From: Chionis minor
Lineage: Eukaryota; Chordata; Aves; Charadriiformes; Chionididae
Length of the DNA: 64,000 nucleotides
Assembly (NCBI GenBank): GCA_013398295.1
Contig: VZSF01001384.1
Location: 233,031-297,030 of the forward strand
Direction: 5' to 3'
Shown here: in pieces, positions 40,766-52,391 of the stretch
How the letters are laid out: each line of letters begins with the position of its first letter
Numbering within the stretch: the stretch's first letter is position 1
Notes under the pieces: model-generated
What the model was told of the DNA's origin: nothing
Databases searched by the model: none
Seen by the model: the letters and a program-made list of their open reading frames with translations, nothing else
Position numbers and translations under genes: made by a program

Positions 40766-43700
40766 ATTTTCTTGCACTGTTTTCCTGACCTGCCACATGC
40801 TAGACATTGTCCTTTAAACTCAGGCATATCATAAAAGTGCAGATGCAACACACTGGCGCAACAGCAATACAGTTTGGCAAGACTTAACTTTTCTTTGTAT
40901 CTAAATCAGTACACCGAAGAGGATATAAAATATCCCACAGTTCTTCAGTCAACAAGGTAAAAGCAACAAGTTAATAAAATAAGACATGAAGCAATTAGCC
41001 AAAAATGCAAGTAAATATCAGATAAGGCCATATGTAAAACTTGATAACAGCGACATAGAAACAGATGTGTTTTTAAATGTCAGGCTGGTGACATCCCACA
41101 TTAAAAAAGGGAGGAAAAATAGGAGAGATTTGATTTATGTAATTCTGATGCTGCACTGACCACATTCATTCACTTAGATCTATATGCCTTAAGAGAACCA
41201 CATATGGGGGAAAAAAAATGGGAGCAGTACGTCACAAGCATATCCAGTTCTGAGTTTTAAATATTTCTACTGAGACCTAAATATCAGTGTTGGAATGACT
41301 ACCTCTATAGGCTTCCCTTTACAAGATCTAGAATGACACGCAGAACAAAAAAATCGAAGTGTCAGAACTCTGTAAGCACATGAACGCCTAATACTGCTTT
41401 AAAAAACAGTTGAACATACATTTATTTGATAACACCAATTTATCTGAGTAGTTCTGTCTCAGGAAAAGTAAATTACATATGTAAAAATTATTCTACTGGT
41501 AATAGTTAGAAGACTTCCAATAATCTTCTGTTTTGGTTTTCATTTTAAAAGGTCTTAAACTTCTAAAATTATAGACAGTATTTGTCTTTTGCACTACTAC
41601 AGAATATACCACTGTGTGAAGTTTGATACTAATGTTGATCTTATTGGATTTGCTCCAAACATGCATAGCTTAGTAACCAACAAAAAATTAAATATTATTG
41701 TAATACACAATTCCCAGGACATCAAAGAGCATAAAATCCCTTGAAACTCAAAAATTACTAATATCAGAGCATCCTGATGGTCTGCCATGGTATTTCACCT
41801 AAAAAACTGAAATGCAAAATCTGTTCACTTCTTATGAGTGACATTGATTTAGTCATGTAATATAAGATTCCACAGTATGTTTCTACTGATGGTAGCATCC
41901 ACCAGAAAAAATGAGACACATACTACTAATTTATTTCAATAACTTACTAAACAATGAATATAGTCCTGTCATAATTTATTCTTCTCCCAAGTGGAACAGA
42001 TTATAGTATTCTAGTTGAGGTTTTTTCCTCCTGTTTCATGTTTTTTTCCTCTCCCTCTACCTAGTGACTTACAGAATCCCTAAAAAATTACCCAAACTTC
42101 AGCATTGTAAATATAAGGTATTATTGTTCTCTTTTCTTCAGTGAAAGTGATGAAAAATATATTTGTCCTCTTAGTAGCAGTTTCTTTCATTAGACATTAC
42201 ATTTTAAGCATATAATTAAAGTCATGATTTCAACAGAACCTTTGAACTTCATTCAAAATAAAGGCTTTAGTTCAATAAAACACATACATTGTGCCAAAAT
42301 CGTACTCGGTTTGTAGACCTCTTAATCCTATTGCTTTCACTCCATTGCCATATTTCCACCATCAACATATGTGTGCCTCATTAATTTCGCAGATGCATGG
42401 TATTTTACCCAGAAAATGTACTGCGTTGGAATAAAGTGAAGTTAGTGTGAACTAAATCTTACAAGATCTTATGGGCATTCTCAAGATAAATTTAAAACTA
42501 ACTTTTTGTCACCTCCTGCTTGGCAACCTTATCTCACTTGCCTGTCATTCTTGTCTGATGTTCATGTTGTTTTTCTTTGTCAAGTGCTAGCTTCAAGGTA
42601 AGAAGCATAAATGTGCAATTGCTGCAGTGTCTCCCAAGGAAATGATGGGAAAGGGAAAAGCAGTATCATTGCCCTCACTATATAAAAATCTGCCACTGAG
42701 AAAGCAATGGGCAAGAGTGATAAATATTGAGTCGGGAGGATAAATCCACTAAGCCTCTATTAAGCTATATCCCAGAAGATGCTAACTGCATTGTATTTTT
42801 TTATTATTTTTTTGTTATGAAGATCTAAAGCTTCTGGTTTTTTCTGTTTGGTTGTTTGTTTATTTATTTACATAGAACTTGAATAGAATATTGTGGCAGT
42901 AGAATAATTTTCAATTGAACCAAGTTTGAAAAAGAACATGTGTAAAATCTCAACCCTGCTTTTAGCATTACATTACAAATTTTACATACCATTACAAATT
43001 TTGCCTTTAAGTCCTTTGAAAGTTAGGGATATATGGACAACAGGTGGATCTTTATAGACCAAATTCCTACTTGGAGCAAGAGTAAAAGGTAGAAGCAGCA
43101 GCTTGTTCATTTGAAATGAAGTCAACTAGATCAGTCAGCATACTAGTGTTTTTTAATCTCTTCTATAATAGTTAGAACATAATTTTCTGGATATCTGCAT
43201 TGAAACTGTAACTATCTTGTTGCATAATAATACAAGTTTTATCTCACACTGTACAATGACTGATAGTCTAACTGCTGCAGATGAAATGTGTTTGCCTGTA
43301 GTCACCATCTTCCAGCCTCCATTATGTATATTCAGTTAGCAACACTGCCTTTCAAAGAGGATGATGTCAAGACATTCTGGTTTTGTTTCTCTTCCTGTTT
43401 TTTTGTTATCTTTATTGCTCTTTGGTAGGCACTGGCTACAGAGATGAATCTGCAATTGAGTCACACCACCTTTCTGTCAGATGTGGACATATTAGATCAT
43501 GACAGAAGAGATTTTGACATTATCCTTATAAAAAGTTCACTGAACTATTGACTCAAACATGAGATTTTGGAGCCAGGGTCTCACATTTCACAACTGTGAG
43601 ATACATATGGGAACACCGGGAGAGAAAGCCATGCTCTTACCATACAGATTTGTTGGGTTTGAACCATCAGATGATTTTTTTCAGCCAGCTTGTGTGTGAA

Positions 43701-45499
43701 AAAGTAAAATAATTCAGATTTTCTGTTTAGGATTAGTACGCTTTTTGTCAAAATATCCAGGCATTTCTTTGGCAGATTTAATCAGAGAAACCTTCTCTGG
43801 ACCCTCAAAGAGACCAGTGGCAGGATATACATATCTCTTTAGGTATCAAAGTTTGACCTCACCATCCTCAGGTCCTTTACCCATCAGAGGAAAGACAGAC
43901 ATGTCCTGAGGAAATTAATCTCATCATAAAGTAGATGTTGAAAGTAAATTGTAAGGATGACTTTCGGAGATTCTGCGTTAAGACATCCAAACTTAGGCAA
44001 GATAAATCCCACTCAAATCTACAGAGTCCAAAATTGACATACTAGTAGAGGATATTTACCAGAAGAATTTTAGTTTTTATAGTCTTTCTTGTTTTCCCCT
44101 CCTTCCTTCTTTTTTCAAAAGATAGATGTGAGAAAGAGCATGTAAGTTAACATTTCTATGAACTTCATGGTATTTAAATTAAACAAATTATTTTCCATAA
44201 TCCCTAGATAGAAATAAGAAGTTAATTGAAACTAAAAATCAGTCAATTTGTCCAAAATTTCAAATAAAGTCCTATACTCTCTTTGTTTCTTTGGTACTGG
44301 ATGCCAGAGTAAGGGAGAATGGGCATGAGTAACTGCCTCTCAGAGGAAAAATGCTGACATCAACAGTATATGTCAATAACCATCTTGTAAAGAAAGAAAA
44401 TATAGGGTCCTGCAATCACATCTAATCATTGTTCAGAGCAACAGTTTGTTTTTTTCCCCCTCTGCGTTTCTAATGGTTCTTATATTCACTTCTCCCATGT
44501 GCTTTCAAATTACTAATTCTTTCTGTCAACTGACAATTTATGAGAAAAGTATATTACAGAAAGGGCAGTGTCATTGGTTTCCATTAATTCATGTGGACTA
44601 TGAACAATTAGGACAGTTCTAAAAACAGATTCATGGAAAATTGTCATAAGCCCTAACTCCCACAGTTACTTTACAGGATGTCTTTGGGATAAAGTAAACA
44701 CAAATAGTGGCATAATAGTTGTATAATTTACTATTTCCATCTTACAGAACATCAGATACATTTTTTCCGTATTTTATGGGGAATAGTGCAGAATTATAAA
44801 CTGCACTTATTTTTAAAACACTGAAAATATATATAAATAGTATATTACCGAAAATCAAATTACAGTAAGCAACCATAATCATAGTCTTATCAGAGCTACA
44901 TAAAGCATTATCAGACAAAATTTAGGAGCATCTATCTCTTGTTATAAGTAAACAAATACACTACTTTAGGTACCAAAAACTAATAGTTAAAGATGGCAAG
45001 AGAAAAAATCGTCACCCTCACTTTTCAGTATGCCCAGTGAGACAAGAAAGGTTCTATACAGCAACATTGTAAGGATGAATAAATAGCCATAAAGTTGGCT
45101 TCTGCTGCATCAAAGCTTGCAGATGGTGGATGAATTCATGTCTGTCACAATTTTATAATACAATGACTTTTACATATTGCTGCCAGATGGAACATAGTTT
45201 TGCATCTTGAATATAAATCTTCAAGAAATGCAACTTCCTTCAATGTGTTCCCTGTGTTTGAAACAAAAGCAAATTCAGAGGCAGGTTTGGGAGGCTAAAG
45301 CAGATTTAAGGAAATCTGAGAGAATATAAATTAAATCCTCAAGGGCTTCCTTGTTATAACTCAATTCAAAATAATGGAGTGATCCACGTGTTCTATACTT
45401 TTTGTGGGGAAAAAAAAGGAAAGGTTTCATATAGACTTCCACAGGAAAAACTACACATCATATATCAAACGCACAACTTTTTCATAACATTTATTCTTG

Positions 45500-45537
45500 C
45501 TTCAATATAAAGAGATAGATATCTCTTTATATTGAAG
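45500..45537. repeat. Perfect inverted repeat, 18-bp arms, 2-nt centre
   Basis: cttcaatataaagagata (45500-45517) is exactly complementary to 45520-45537, with only two bases between. The pairing does not extend usefully beyond the arms, so it is shorter than a typical microRNA precursor. It lies in the intron about 510 bp downstream, in transcript sense, of the exon at 46051-46180. It could be a recent inverted duplication or a transposon end. As RNA it would form a tight hairpin on either strand. Confidence 0.92.
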
Positions 45538-46050
45538 TACAGTGTATGAAGCGTAAATGCATTTAATCTTTGCTAATAACAAACATCTGTACCTGTATCA
45601 CAGAAGCACCTTGCCATTCTCCTTGTGTTAAATAATACCTAAACAGACCTAATATCTAATTTAGATGTGATTATACCAGTCTTTACACAGGTGTGCTTTC
45701 TCCAACTTTGAAGAAAGTACAGAATTTTTTGCTTCTAGATGTGCTTACCCATCACGCCTGGCTTTGTACTGTGTATCTGGTCTTTGTTTCTAATGGTAGC
45801 TGGTATTGCTAAGAAGTGAATAACTCTGATAGCGACGAAGTGAACTATATGACTCTAGGGGAGAATATTTTCCCATTCAATGATTTCTCACGAAGTCTGA
45901 TTTGATGACAAACTTGACTTGACTTCTCTCAGACGGCCTCGAGCATTGTTTATATGCAGATAATTCTGTGTGTGAACCCATTAGGCTTTTATGACAGTTA
46001 TAATCAAATATGATTGGGAAACCTTCTGGCTTACTTGGATCCATACTTAC

Positions 46051-46180
46051 ATTGTGCTTTGTGAGGCTGGAAATGTTACTTGCTATTGCTTGTAGCCAGT
46101 CGATACAGTCTTCAGCAGTGAGACACTGAATTATTCCACTGCAAACCCCATCCACAGCAATTACTTGGAATGCATTTTGC
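46051..46180 (-). CDS. SNTG1: SNTG1 coding exon, end of split PH1 domain
   Basis: This 130-nt exon follows the acceptor gacatgtctatag and ends at donor gtaagt. One base completes an Arg codon (AG|G), then come 43 codons with blocks QNAFQVIAVDGVCSG, IIQCLTAEDCIDWLQAI and SNISSLTKHN, which match the C-terminal half of the PH1 domain of gamma-1 syntrophin, including the final helix with its conserved Trp (DWLQAI). The exon ends in phase 0. In this family PH1 is split by the PDZ domain and the two form one structural unit (known for syntrophins). The acceptor has a poor, purine-interrupted pyrimidine tract. Confidence in SNTG1 over SNTG2 is high, mainly because of the linker exon that follows. 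Confidence 0.96.
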
Positions 46181-49100
46181 CTATAGACATGTCATAACAG
46201 ATCAGGTCAGAAGAAAAATTCATCTGTTCTAGCATATCATCTTAACAATACTTGTAGAAATGCTTTTCTTTCAACTACAATGAAGGTCAGCCACTGAACA
46301 CTGATAAATTGCTGGTTTTCCTGTTTTATAAATACCTGACATATTAAAAAGATCATGCTAGAAGGTCAACTCAGACTACATTAAGTTTCAATAATGCTAT
46401 AAAAAAATTCCATACACTAGCTCCATGGAACCTTGACCAACACTGCGGGACTTCAGAAGCTAAACGAGTGAAATAGCTGATGCATACCGAAGAGGTAATA
46501 CTTTAGTACTACAGATCACAGAGAAGGAAAGTGTGCACTGGACACTGTAGACAACCATTTGAGAAATTCAGTGGAATACAGTAACTTTTTCTCAACAACT
46601 CCTGTTTCATTTTTTTAATACATTGTCCAAAGACGGTAAGATTCCTGCCTGGATACCCCTTGCTGGCTGCTCTCGGTTATAGAATTTTGATCATCTTCTA
46701 AACTACTGAGAGAAAAGCTGGAGAATTCAAAATCAATCAGGTAGCATTAATGATTTTTCTAATTAGCAAAATACATTAGCAAAATACACTGGGATGCCAA
46801 GAGACATCCAATAACAAAAGCAGTGGCCATCCAGGTACCTCTATTCCAGCACAAATCTGGGCACCTACACAATGATTTGTCATGCATTATAGACTGACTT
46901 TCCACAGCTGTGTGTGGAGCAATTATAGGACAAGAGAAAGCTTTCAGATACTAAAGCAGTAGCAAACCTAATTTCTTCAGTAAATAGCCTTCTTGGCTAA
47001 CAGCCTTTGGAAGACTCACAGGTCTCTGGCTTCAGAACCAAAAAAACCTCAATATTAATCCATATCCCACAGTAAGAGATTACTAAACATACAGAGAATA
47101 CCAAGATCCACTGCTGGCATTCTGCTACAAACCCATGATCAATTTGTGGTTTAAAATTAAGCACACCCTTTAGATTCTTTGAGAACGGCTCAGGCAAAAT
47201 GAGTTTTATCTTCAGTGGGAAACCAAGTGTCACTGATGACCGTTTCTGACATCTCAGGACAGACATCCATTCTGCAGAGGTTGGGGTTTTTTACATATTG
47301 AAATTATATTCTAGTTGCGTAGAATGTAGAGCTAATATCTATTGCTACCATAAAGGTCTTCACTGTATCTGTGTCAAGTACAGGCTTTTCCTTCAGTCAA
47401 GAGAAGCATTAAAAATCAATTAGAGCCATGCCTTTGTTTTGGGAGTCCCATCACAAGAACTATCTCTTACAGGAGAATAAGCTTATATATCTTAGCATGA
47501 TCATGCAGAGACCAGTGTTTTATTTAAAACCATCAGCTAACATGGGTTTAGTTGACCTTTCACATGGGTAGTGAATTTTCTTTAAAATCCAAGGTACAAA
47601 CTGAGACCTACTTCTTTCGATGACTCATTTTCACAATAATTCAGGTAAAGTTTTGGGGAAGACTTATTTAAAGCATCTTCAGCTAATGTAGCTAGCATTT
47701 GTTTACTATATCCTTTATTTTAAATGGCTATAAATATAAGTAGTAAATTCTTCCAGAATAAAGTTATAAATAAATCCGTACATAAAGAGCACAGCATGAT
47801 GCTCAGACAAATTTGTTGATTGTCTCTTTCAAGAAAAATAGCATTATTTTCAGGAGTCCCCTTCTTTCTACTCGGCCTATTGTAAACCAAAGTAGGAATC
47901 CAAGGAATACATTAATGTATGACACTAACCTGCATAAGCAAAGAAAAGCCAGTGTGTTCCAGATTCAATCCTGATGCACAAATTTCCCTTACAATACAAA
48001 CACAGTGCATCTGATGCATTTGGTGAATCAGGCTGTTCCTATTGTTCTTAGGTATTTGATTTGTGCACATATAAAACCATTCATCCAGAATGTTCTTGCC
48101 CAACTATCAATAAGCACAGATCATAAGATGCATGACTACTTAATAAATTACTTCTGAATGCGCCTGGGCAGTAGATACCCTTAGCCTTTGATTATTGTAA
48201 CAGTATTTTTGAATTAGTCTACCAGCCAAAGTCCATCCTACCACACAAATCTGAAAAAATAATGTATTAAATATGTGGTTTGTATTAAATGCAACAAATA
48301 GTAGATTAATCACTTTACAATACAGAAAAAAAATCAGATGAATTCTCATTCAACTACACATATCAGGTTCTGTGTCTTCTGGAACTCAAATGTTATATTT
48401 GAAATTAATAAGCTTGCCAAGATTAACCAGAATGCCCTCTGGAATTTTATATGAATACCCTCACGTGTCTCAAGCATCTCACCAGAAAAGCTACAGTACA
48501 ATTATGAGGCGTAATTGTGTATGTGATAACGATATTATGTATTTCTGTGCCAGTCTTTTCAAACATAAAAAGTTATTAGGCTTTACACAGTGAAAACAGA
48601 TTGTAAATATTAATTACAGAAAATGCAATAAATTAAATTCCACTTAATGTTGCTTTCTTCTATTATTTTTGATATACTTTCCTTAATGTTCTCTTTACAG
48701 AAATCTCATTTAAAAATTGTCTACCTTTCACAACGAATTTTGAAAGGGAGTCACATTTTGAAACGTTTACATTAATTTAAAAGACTCATAAGTTGTCTTG
48801 ATAGCAACATAAGATGTTGGTTCTATACTTTTTTTTGAAGAAAATCCCACTTCCTCTCTCATATTTACACTGCATTTTTGTTTCCTGTAAGTACTCTTAG
48901 TTCTTTGTGTTAGGTATCATAGAAGGATACAAGGAGAAAATTATTAGAGCAGTTATTCAAGGTTTCAGTATGAATTCAGGTATTTTGTTTTATATGAATA
49001 TGGTTTTAAATTTATTTTCTGGAAATTGAAATCTCAGGAATACCATTACTACCTAAAAATCTTTCTCTGTAATGTACTAGTTCTATAATGAGCACTTTAA

Positions 49101-49774
49101 GCTTGTGTTTTATTGATGCAGAAGACTGAATTTTAAAACCCTAGATCTATGAATAGTTGGATATGTCCTAATTTTCCATGCGAGTAGTTCTATTCAATTC
49201 AATATCTTATCTGAGTAGAACAGATCTCAGATTTGACTGTTATGATTTTGGGCCCTTTATGCTTCATGCTCTTAATTATTTCTATTTCAACCATTGTTAA
49301 ACACTGAGATGAAGGTTTTCACAGAATTTAATAAAAAAAACTCCTGCCTCTGTGGTGACTATATCCTGTTCCCTTTCAGTTCAGCCAATAAACCGTTGTA
49401 ACCTTTGGTTTACACCTTGATTCCCTGGGCCAGCCATTGTTCCTCAATAGAATAAGGATCACGCAGCCAGGTAAATACAGTTTTGCTATCACCAGTCAAA
49501 AGCTGCAGGCTGTTTTTAGCTTCACAATTATCTAATGGTGAAATGACTATTGCCTAACCTGCTTTAATTTCAGCTGTGTGAATAGGAAAAAGGCTGTCAG
49601 ATCTAGGTAATGTATTTCTAAGAAACAACAGCCTTTAGAATTAACTGAGGCCGCGGGAGGTTTTTGTGCAACTTTCAAATGTTTGCTGAGAACCAATGGT
49701 AAGGAATCAGGTTGTGATAAGAAACAACAAAATTCACCCCACATAAAGCCCAAGTTGAGGCTGAGGAACACTCC

Positions 49775-49791
49775 TTTTTTTTTTTTTTTTT
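49775..49791. repeat. T17 homopolymer
   Basis: Seventeen consecutive T lie immediately before the CR1 fragment at 49800. The run is A17 in the SNTG1 transcript sense. Confidence 0.9.
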
Positions 49792-49799
49792 AACAAGGA

Positions 49800-50082
49800 G
49801 TCACATGGAAAAGATGCGGGGTAATGGGTACAGGTCACTCCAGGGGAGATTGGAGTCCATTGTCCTCCATTGGACACAAGAGGAAAACTTTTCACAATGA
49901 GAGCAATCAACTATTGAAATAGTCTCCCCAGGGAAGCGGTGGATTCCCCATCACTGGATACTTTTAAGACTCAGAGGGACAGGGTGCTGGTGCTTGTCTA
50001 GACCATGCTTTTGCCAAGAAAGGTTGGACCAGATGATCCTTGAGGTCATTTCCAACCTGGTAATCTATGATTCTATAATTCC
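49800..50082 (+). mobile_element. CR1 LINE 3' fragment
   Basis: Plus-strand CR1 3' end, with family blocks in order: ttggacacaagaggaaaac, ttcacaatgagagcaatca, ctccccagggaag, ggtggattccccatcac, acagggtgctgg, aaggttggaccagatgatcc, ttgaggtcatttccaacctg, and a short tail ctatgattctat. The coding remnant is the last part of ORF2 and is out of frame. It belongs to a different, older-looking subfamily than the copies at 29258 and 36523. It is antisense to SNTG1. Confidence 0.92.
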
Positions 50083-50829
50083 TCTTCCCCTAGTTTCTGA
50101 GGGAGATCATAATCCCACCCCTGGTGGCAGATGGTATCACTTAATTTTAAGTAGGACCCATAGAAACACTGGAAGAGTGAGCATAACAACAGAGATAGTG
50201 GGGAGGCGTTTTCACAAAACAGTCTTTCCAGAAATATTAATGAAGCTTTTCTGTATTAATTAGGTAATTTTTTATGTGTTTGAACAGAGGAACAGGAAAT
50301 TTGAAACTGCTAAGGCCTGATGAGCCATCAGGGTTTAGCATAACACACTATTCTTCCCAGACACACACATCTAAGCTGGCAGTCAAAAAGGCCACAAGTA
50401 AAAGCCAGAGTTTATTTCTTTTAATAAGGCCTCACAGACTCACAAATGACCAGTCCTTTGGGTTTATTTTAAGAGTTAATGTTTCTGATGGGCTAGAAGA
50501 AGTAATAGAGAAACATTCTCTATAACTGTAGACAGCTGTCCTCTAGTTAATGACTTACATGTTGGAACTCACAGGATTTTTAGTACTAGAATTTCAATAG
50601 AGAGATGATAAATCCAGACAATACTGAGGTATTTAAACTTTTTAACAAGTACGATCTTATTTTTATACTATGCCTTATTGGATTTTTAGCTACTTTCTTT
50701 TATATTTGAATGCATAACACTTGAAAAATAGTAATCATTCCAGAATATTCCTGTCTTCTTTTCTGATTTCTTATGATTTAATAGGATGATGTTAAATTAA
50801 ACAATGAAAAGTTGTAGGTCTATATAATG

Positions 50830-51366
50830 CAGTGTTTAAACCTGACTACAAGCTTTGGACAGCTTCCCCAGTGACTGGGAGACAAAATGGCAATGAAATG
50901 CAATGTTAATAAATGCAAAGTAACACATACAGGAAAAAATAACCTTAGCTATATGTAAGCAATAAAGAACCTTACTGTAGCTATAAACACTGAGGAAAGA
51001 AATGCAAGAGTCACTACAAATAATTCTCTGAAAACCATCACCTTAATGATCAGTGACAGTCAAAAAGCTATTACGACGTATTAGACAAGAACAGAGAAAA
51101 AAATGGAAAAGATCGTTATGTTTTAATAAAAATCAAGAGAGATCCTCTTTGCAGTCCTGATCACCTTGTCTCAGGTACAATATATTAGAATTACACAAGA
51201 AACAGAGATAATAGCAAGGATAACCAGAGCTACGGAAGGGTTTCCCTAAAGGGAGATAACAACAGGGATCCTTCAAACTGGAAAAGAGGATACAGGTATC
51301 TGAAGTTATAAAAATGTAAATCAAGAATGCTTATTTGGCATTTCCCTTGGTACAAGAGTCAGGGCC
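50830..51366 (+). mobile_element. Ancient CR1 (L3-like) LINE, 5' portion
   Basis: Degraded ORF2 can be read: MAMKCNVNKCKVTHTGKNN (family form like MKFNVDKCKVMHIGKNN), later ITRATEGFP where old amniote CR1/L3 elements have a run ending near the YEERLKRLGL motif, and a nucleotide match around ggataaccagagctacggaa and ctggaaaagagg. There are multiple stops and frame changes. The match continues to about 51366, stops at a GC-rich insert, and resumes at 51830. It is in plus orientation, antisense to SNTG1. Confidence 0.75.
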
Positions 51367-51829
51367 CAGAGTCCACCCTCTTCCCCCTCCTGGGTGCCCA
51401 GCTGCCTGTTCTTGAGGCCAGCTCAGCTATGGTGTGGCTGTGGGATGCGGGATCAGGCTGCTGTGAAAGAGATTGAGTGTCGGGGGGCCTGTCCACCCCT
51501 TTGCTCAGGACCTGCGTACCAGCTCAGGCTCTTGCCTTTGGCCCTCACCTGAGTTTGGTTGCAGCTATGTCTGTGCCTGGACATGTATCACATCGATTTG
51601 TACCTGGACTGTGGGGAGAATTCCCAACCTGACCTGAGCCTCGCTTCACCATGATGGACTCTTCCAAAGATCATCCCTAGGCTTGCTCTGCTCCTCCACT
51701 GGGGTCTGTGGGACAGAGTCCTTGTCTGCCTGGACACTGCCTGGTCCAGCCTTGCTGCCACCCTCTGCTCTTGGGCCACCTTCCACATGGGGTAGCCAGC
51801 CCTTGCTGCTCCCAAACAACGAGATTATT
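51367..51829. mobile_element. GC-rich insert nested in an ancient CR1 (unclassified, LTR-like)
   Basis: About 460 bp, much richer in GC than its surroundings, splits the ancient CR1: homology to the element stops near tacaagagtcagggccc and resumes near cagccaatgaagttatcagg, which are adjacent in the family pattern. The two open frames inside (51588-51815 and 51646-51837, minus strand) look like no known protein. Size and composition suggest a retroviral LTR or other interspersed repeat, but I do not recognise the family, and TG/CA ends or a target-site duplication are not clear. Bounds are approximate to within about 15 bp. Confidence 0.5.
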
Positions 51830-52165
51830 TCAGCCAATGAAGTTATCAGGTGAGAGATTTAACATAAACAAAACAAATGTAATTTAAAACCATAATTACA
51901 TTGTAGAGCTAAATGCCACAGTGTATTACAAGAACCAAAGGTATAAAAAAAAGAAGCTTAAAAAGAAGGTTTTGAACACAGGAGCACTAGAAGTTATTAA
52001 ATATGATGACCGACATGCAATCTCAAACCAAGAAACATGCTGACCACTAGACACAAGTGGGACATCTTCCCCACTTACCTGGTCCTAGCTGATGTCAGAG
52101 CAGAATATGGGCCAAGGTGGACCTTGATACCCCTTTATGAAAGCTCCCGTGTTTCATGTCTCTGA
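51830..52165 (+). mobile_element. Ancient CR1 (L3-like) LINE, 3' portion
   Basis: This is the continuation of the element at 50830-51366. It shows aaacaaaacaaa, then gccacagtgtattacaagaa followed by ccaaaggtataaaaaaaag, and ends with atgggccaaggtggacct, the old CR1 3' signature (family form tgggctagatggacct). The 3' end lies about 95 bp from the donor end of the SNTG1 exon at 52261-52391. Confidence 0.7.
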
Positions 52166-52260
52166 CAGCTGTGATGGAACTAACAATGTCATTCCTCTAA
52201 CAAGGCAACTCCCTAGGGCTTGTATCCATTAACCAAGAACCAAGAAGTGAACCTCTTTAC

Positions 52261-52391
52261 CTGCACAAATCTGATCCTGGAAGGTGCTGGGAAAACCGCG
52301 AATGAAGAAGTGGAATTAATCGGAGATCACACCACCTTTTTTCCCACCTAAGTCCTGGGGATGCTGGCCATGAGGAACATGATAATGTATC
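52261..52391 (-). CDS. SNTG1: SNTG1 coding exon, first part of PH1 C-terminal half
   Basis: A 131-nt minus-strand exon between acceptor gtttttcag and donor gtaaag. Its 43 codons include DTLSCSSWPASPGLRWEKRW, CDLRLIPLLHSRF and SQHLPGSDLC, then two bases (AG) that complete an Arg codon with the next exon. It matches the segment of gamma-1 syntrophin that resumes PH1 after the PDZ domain. The exon starts in phase 0 and ends in phase 2, consistent with both neighbours. The translation differs from my memory of mammals at a few positions (A for T, QHLPGSDLC), as expected for a bird. An ancient CR1 ends about 95 bp beyond its donor. Confidence 0.96.

Larger units (their letters stand above)
17347..46050 (-). 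other. SNTG1: SNTG1 intron, 28.7 kb, between PH1 exon and linker exon
   Basis: The intron runs from donor gtaagt (46050-46045) to acceptor tttttatag (17355-17347). Recognisable contents are a CR1 ORF1 relic near 26440-26690, CR1 copies at 29258-30481 and 36523-37213, the 280-bp duplication around N30543, several inverted repeats, and a GC-richer unclassified patch at about 35540-35760. The rest is AT-rich sequence without recognisable genes. Open frames such as the 133-codon one at 18338-18739 fit chance expectation. Confidence 0.9.
46181..52260 (-). other. SNTG1: SNTG1 intron, 6.1 kb, within the PH1 coding region
   Basis: The intron runs from donor gtaaag (52260-52255) to the acceptor at 46182-46181. 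It contains a CR1 tail (49800-50082), a T17 run (49775-49791), and an ancient CR1 (50830-52165) with a nested GC-rich insert. The stretch 46200-49770 shows nothing I can name. Confidence 0.92.

Noticed and set aside
45500..45537. The perfect hairpin as a microRNA gene
   Set aside because: Total span of 38 nt with a 2-nt centre is too short for a Drosha/Dicer-type precursor, and pairing does not extend outward.
51588..51837. Two overlapping minus-strand open frames of 63-75 codons
   Set aside because: They lie inside the GC-rich nested insert, where few stops are expected from composition.
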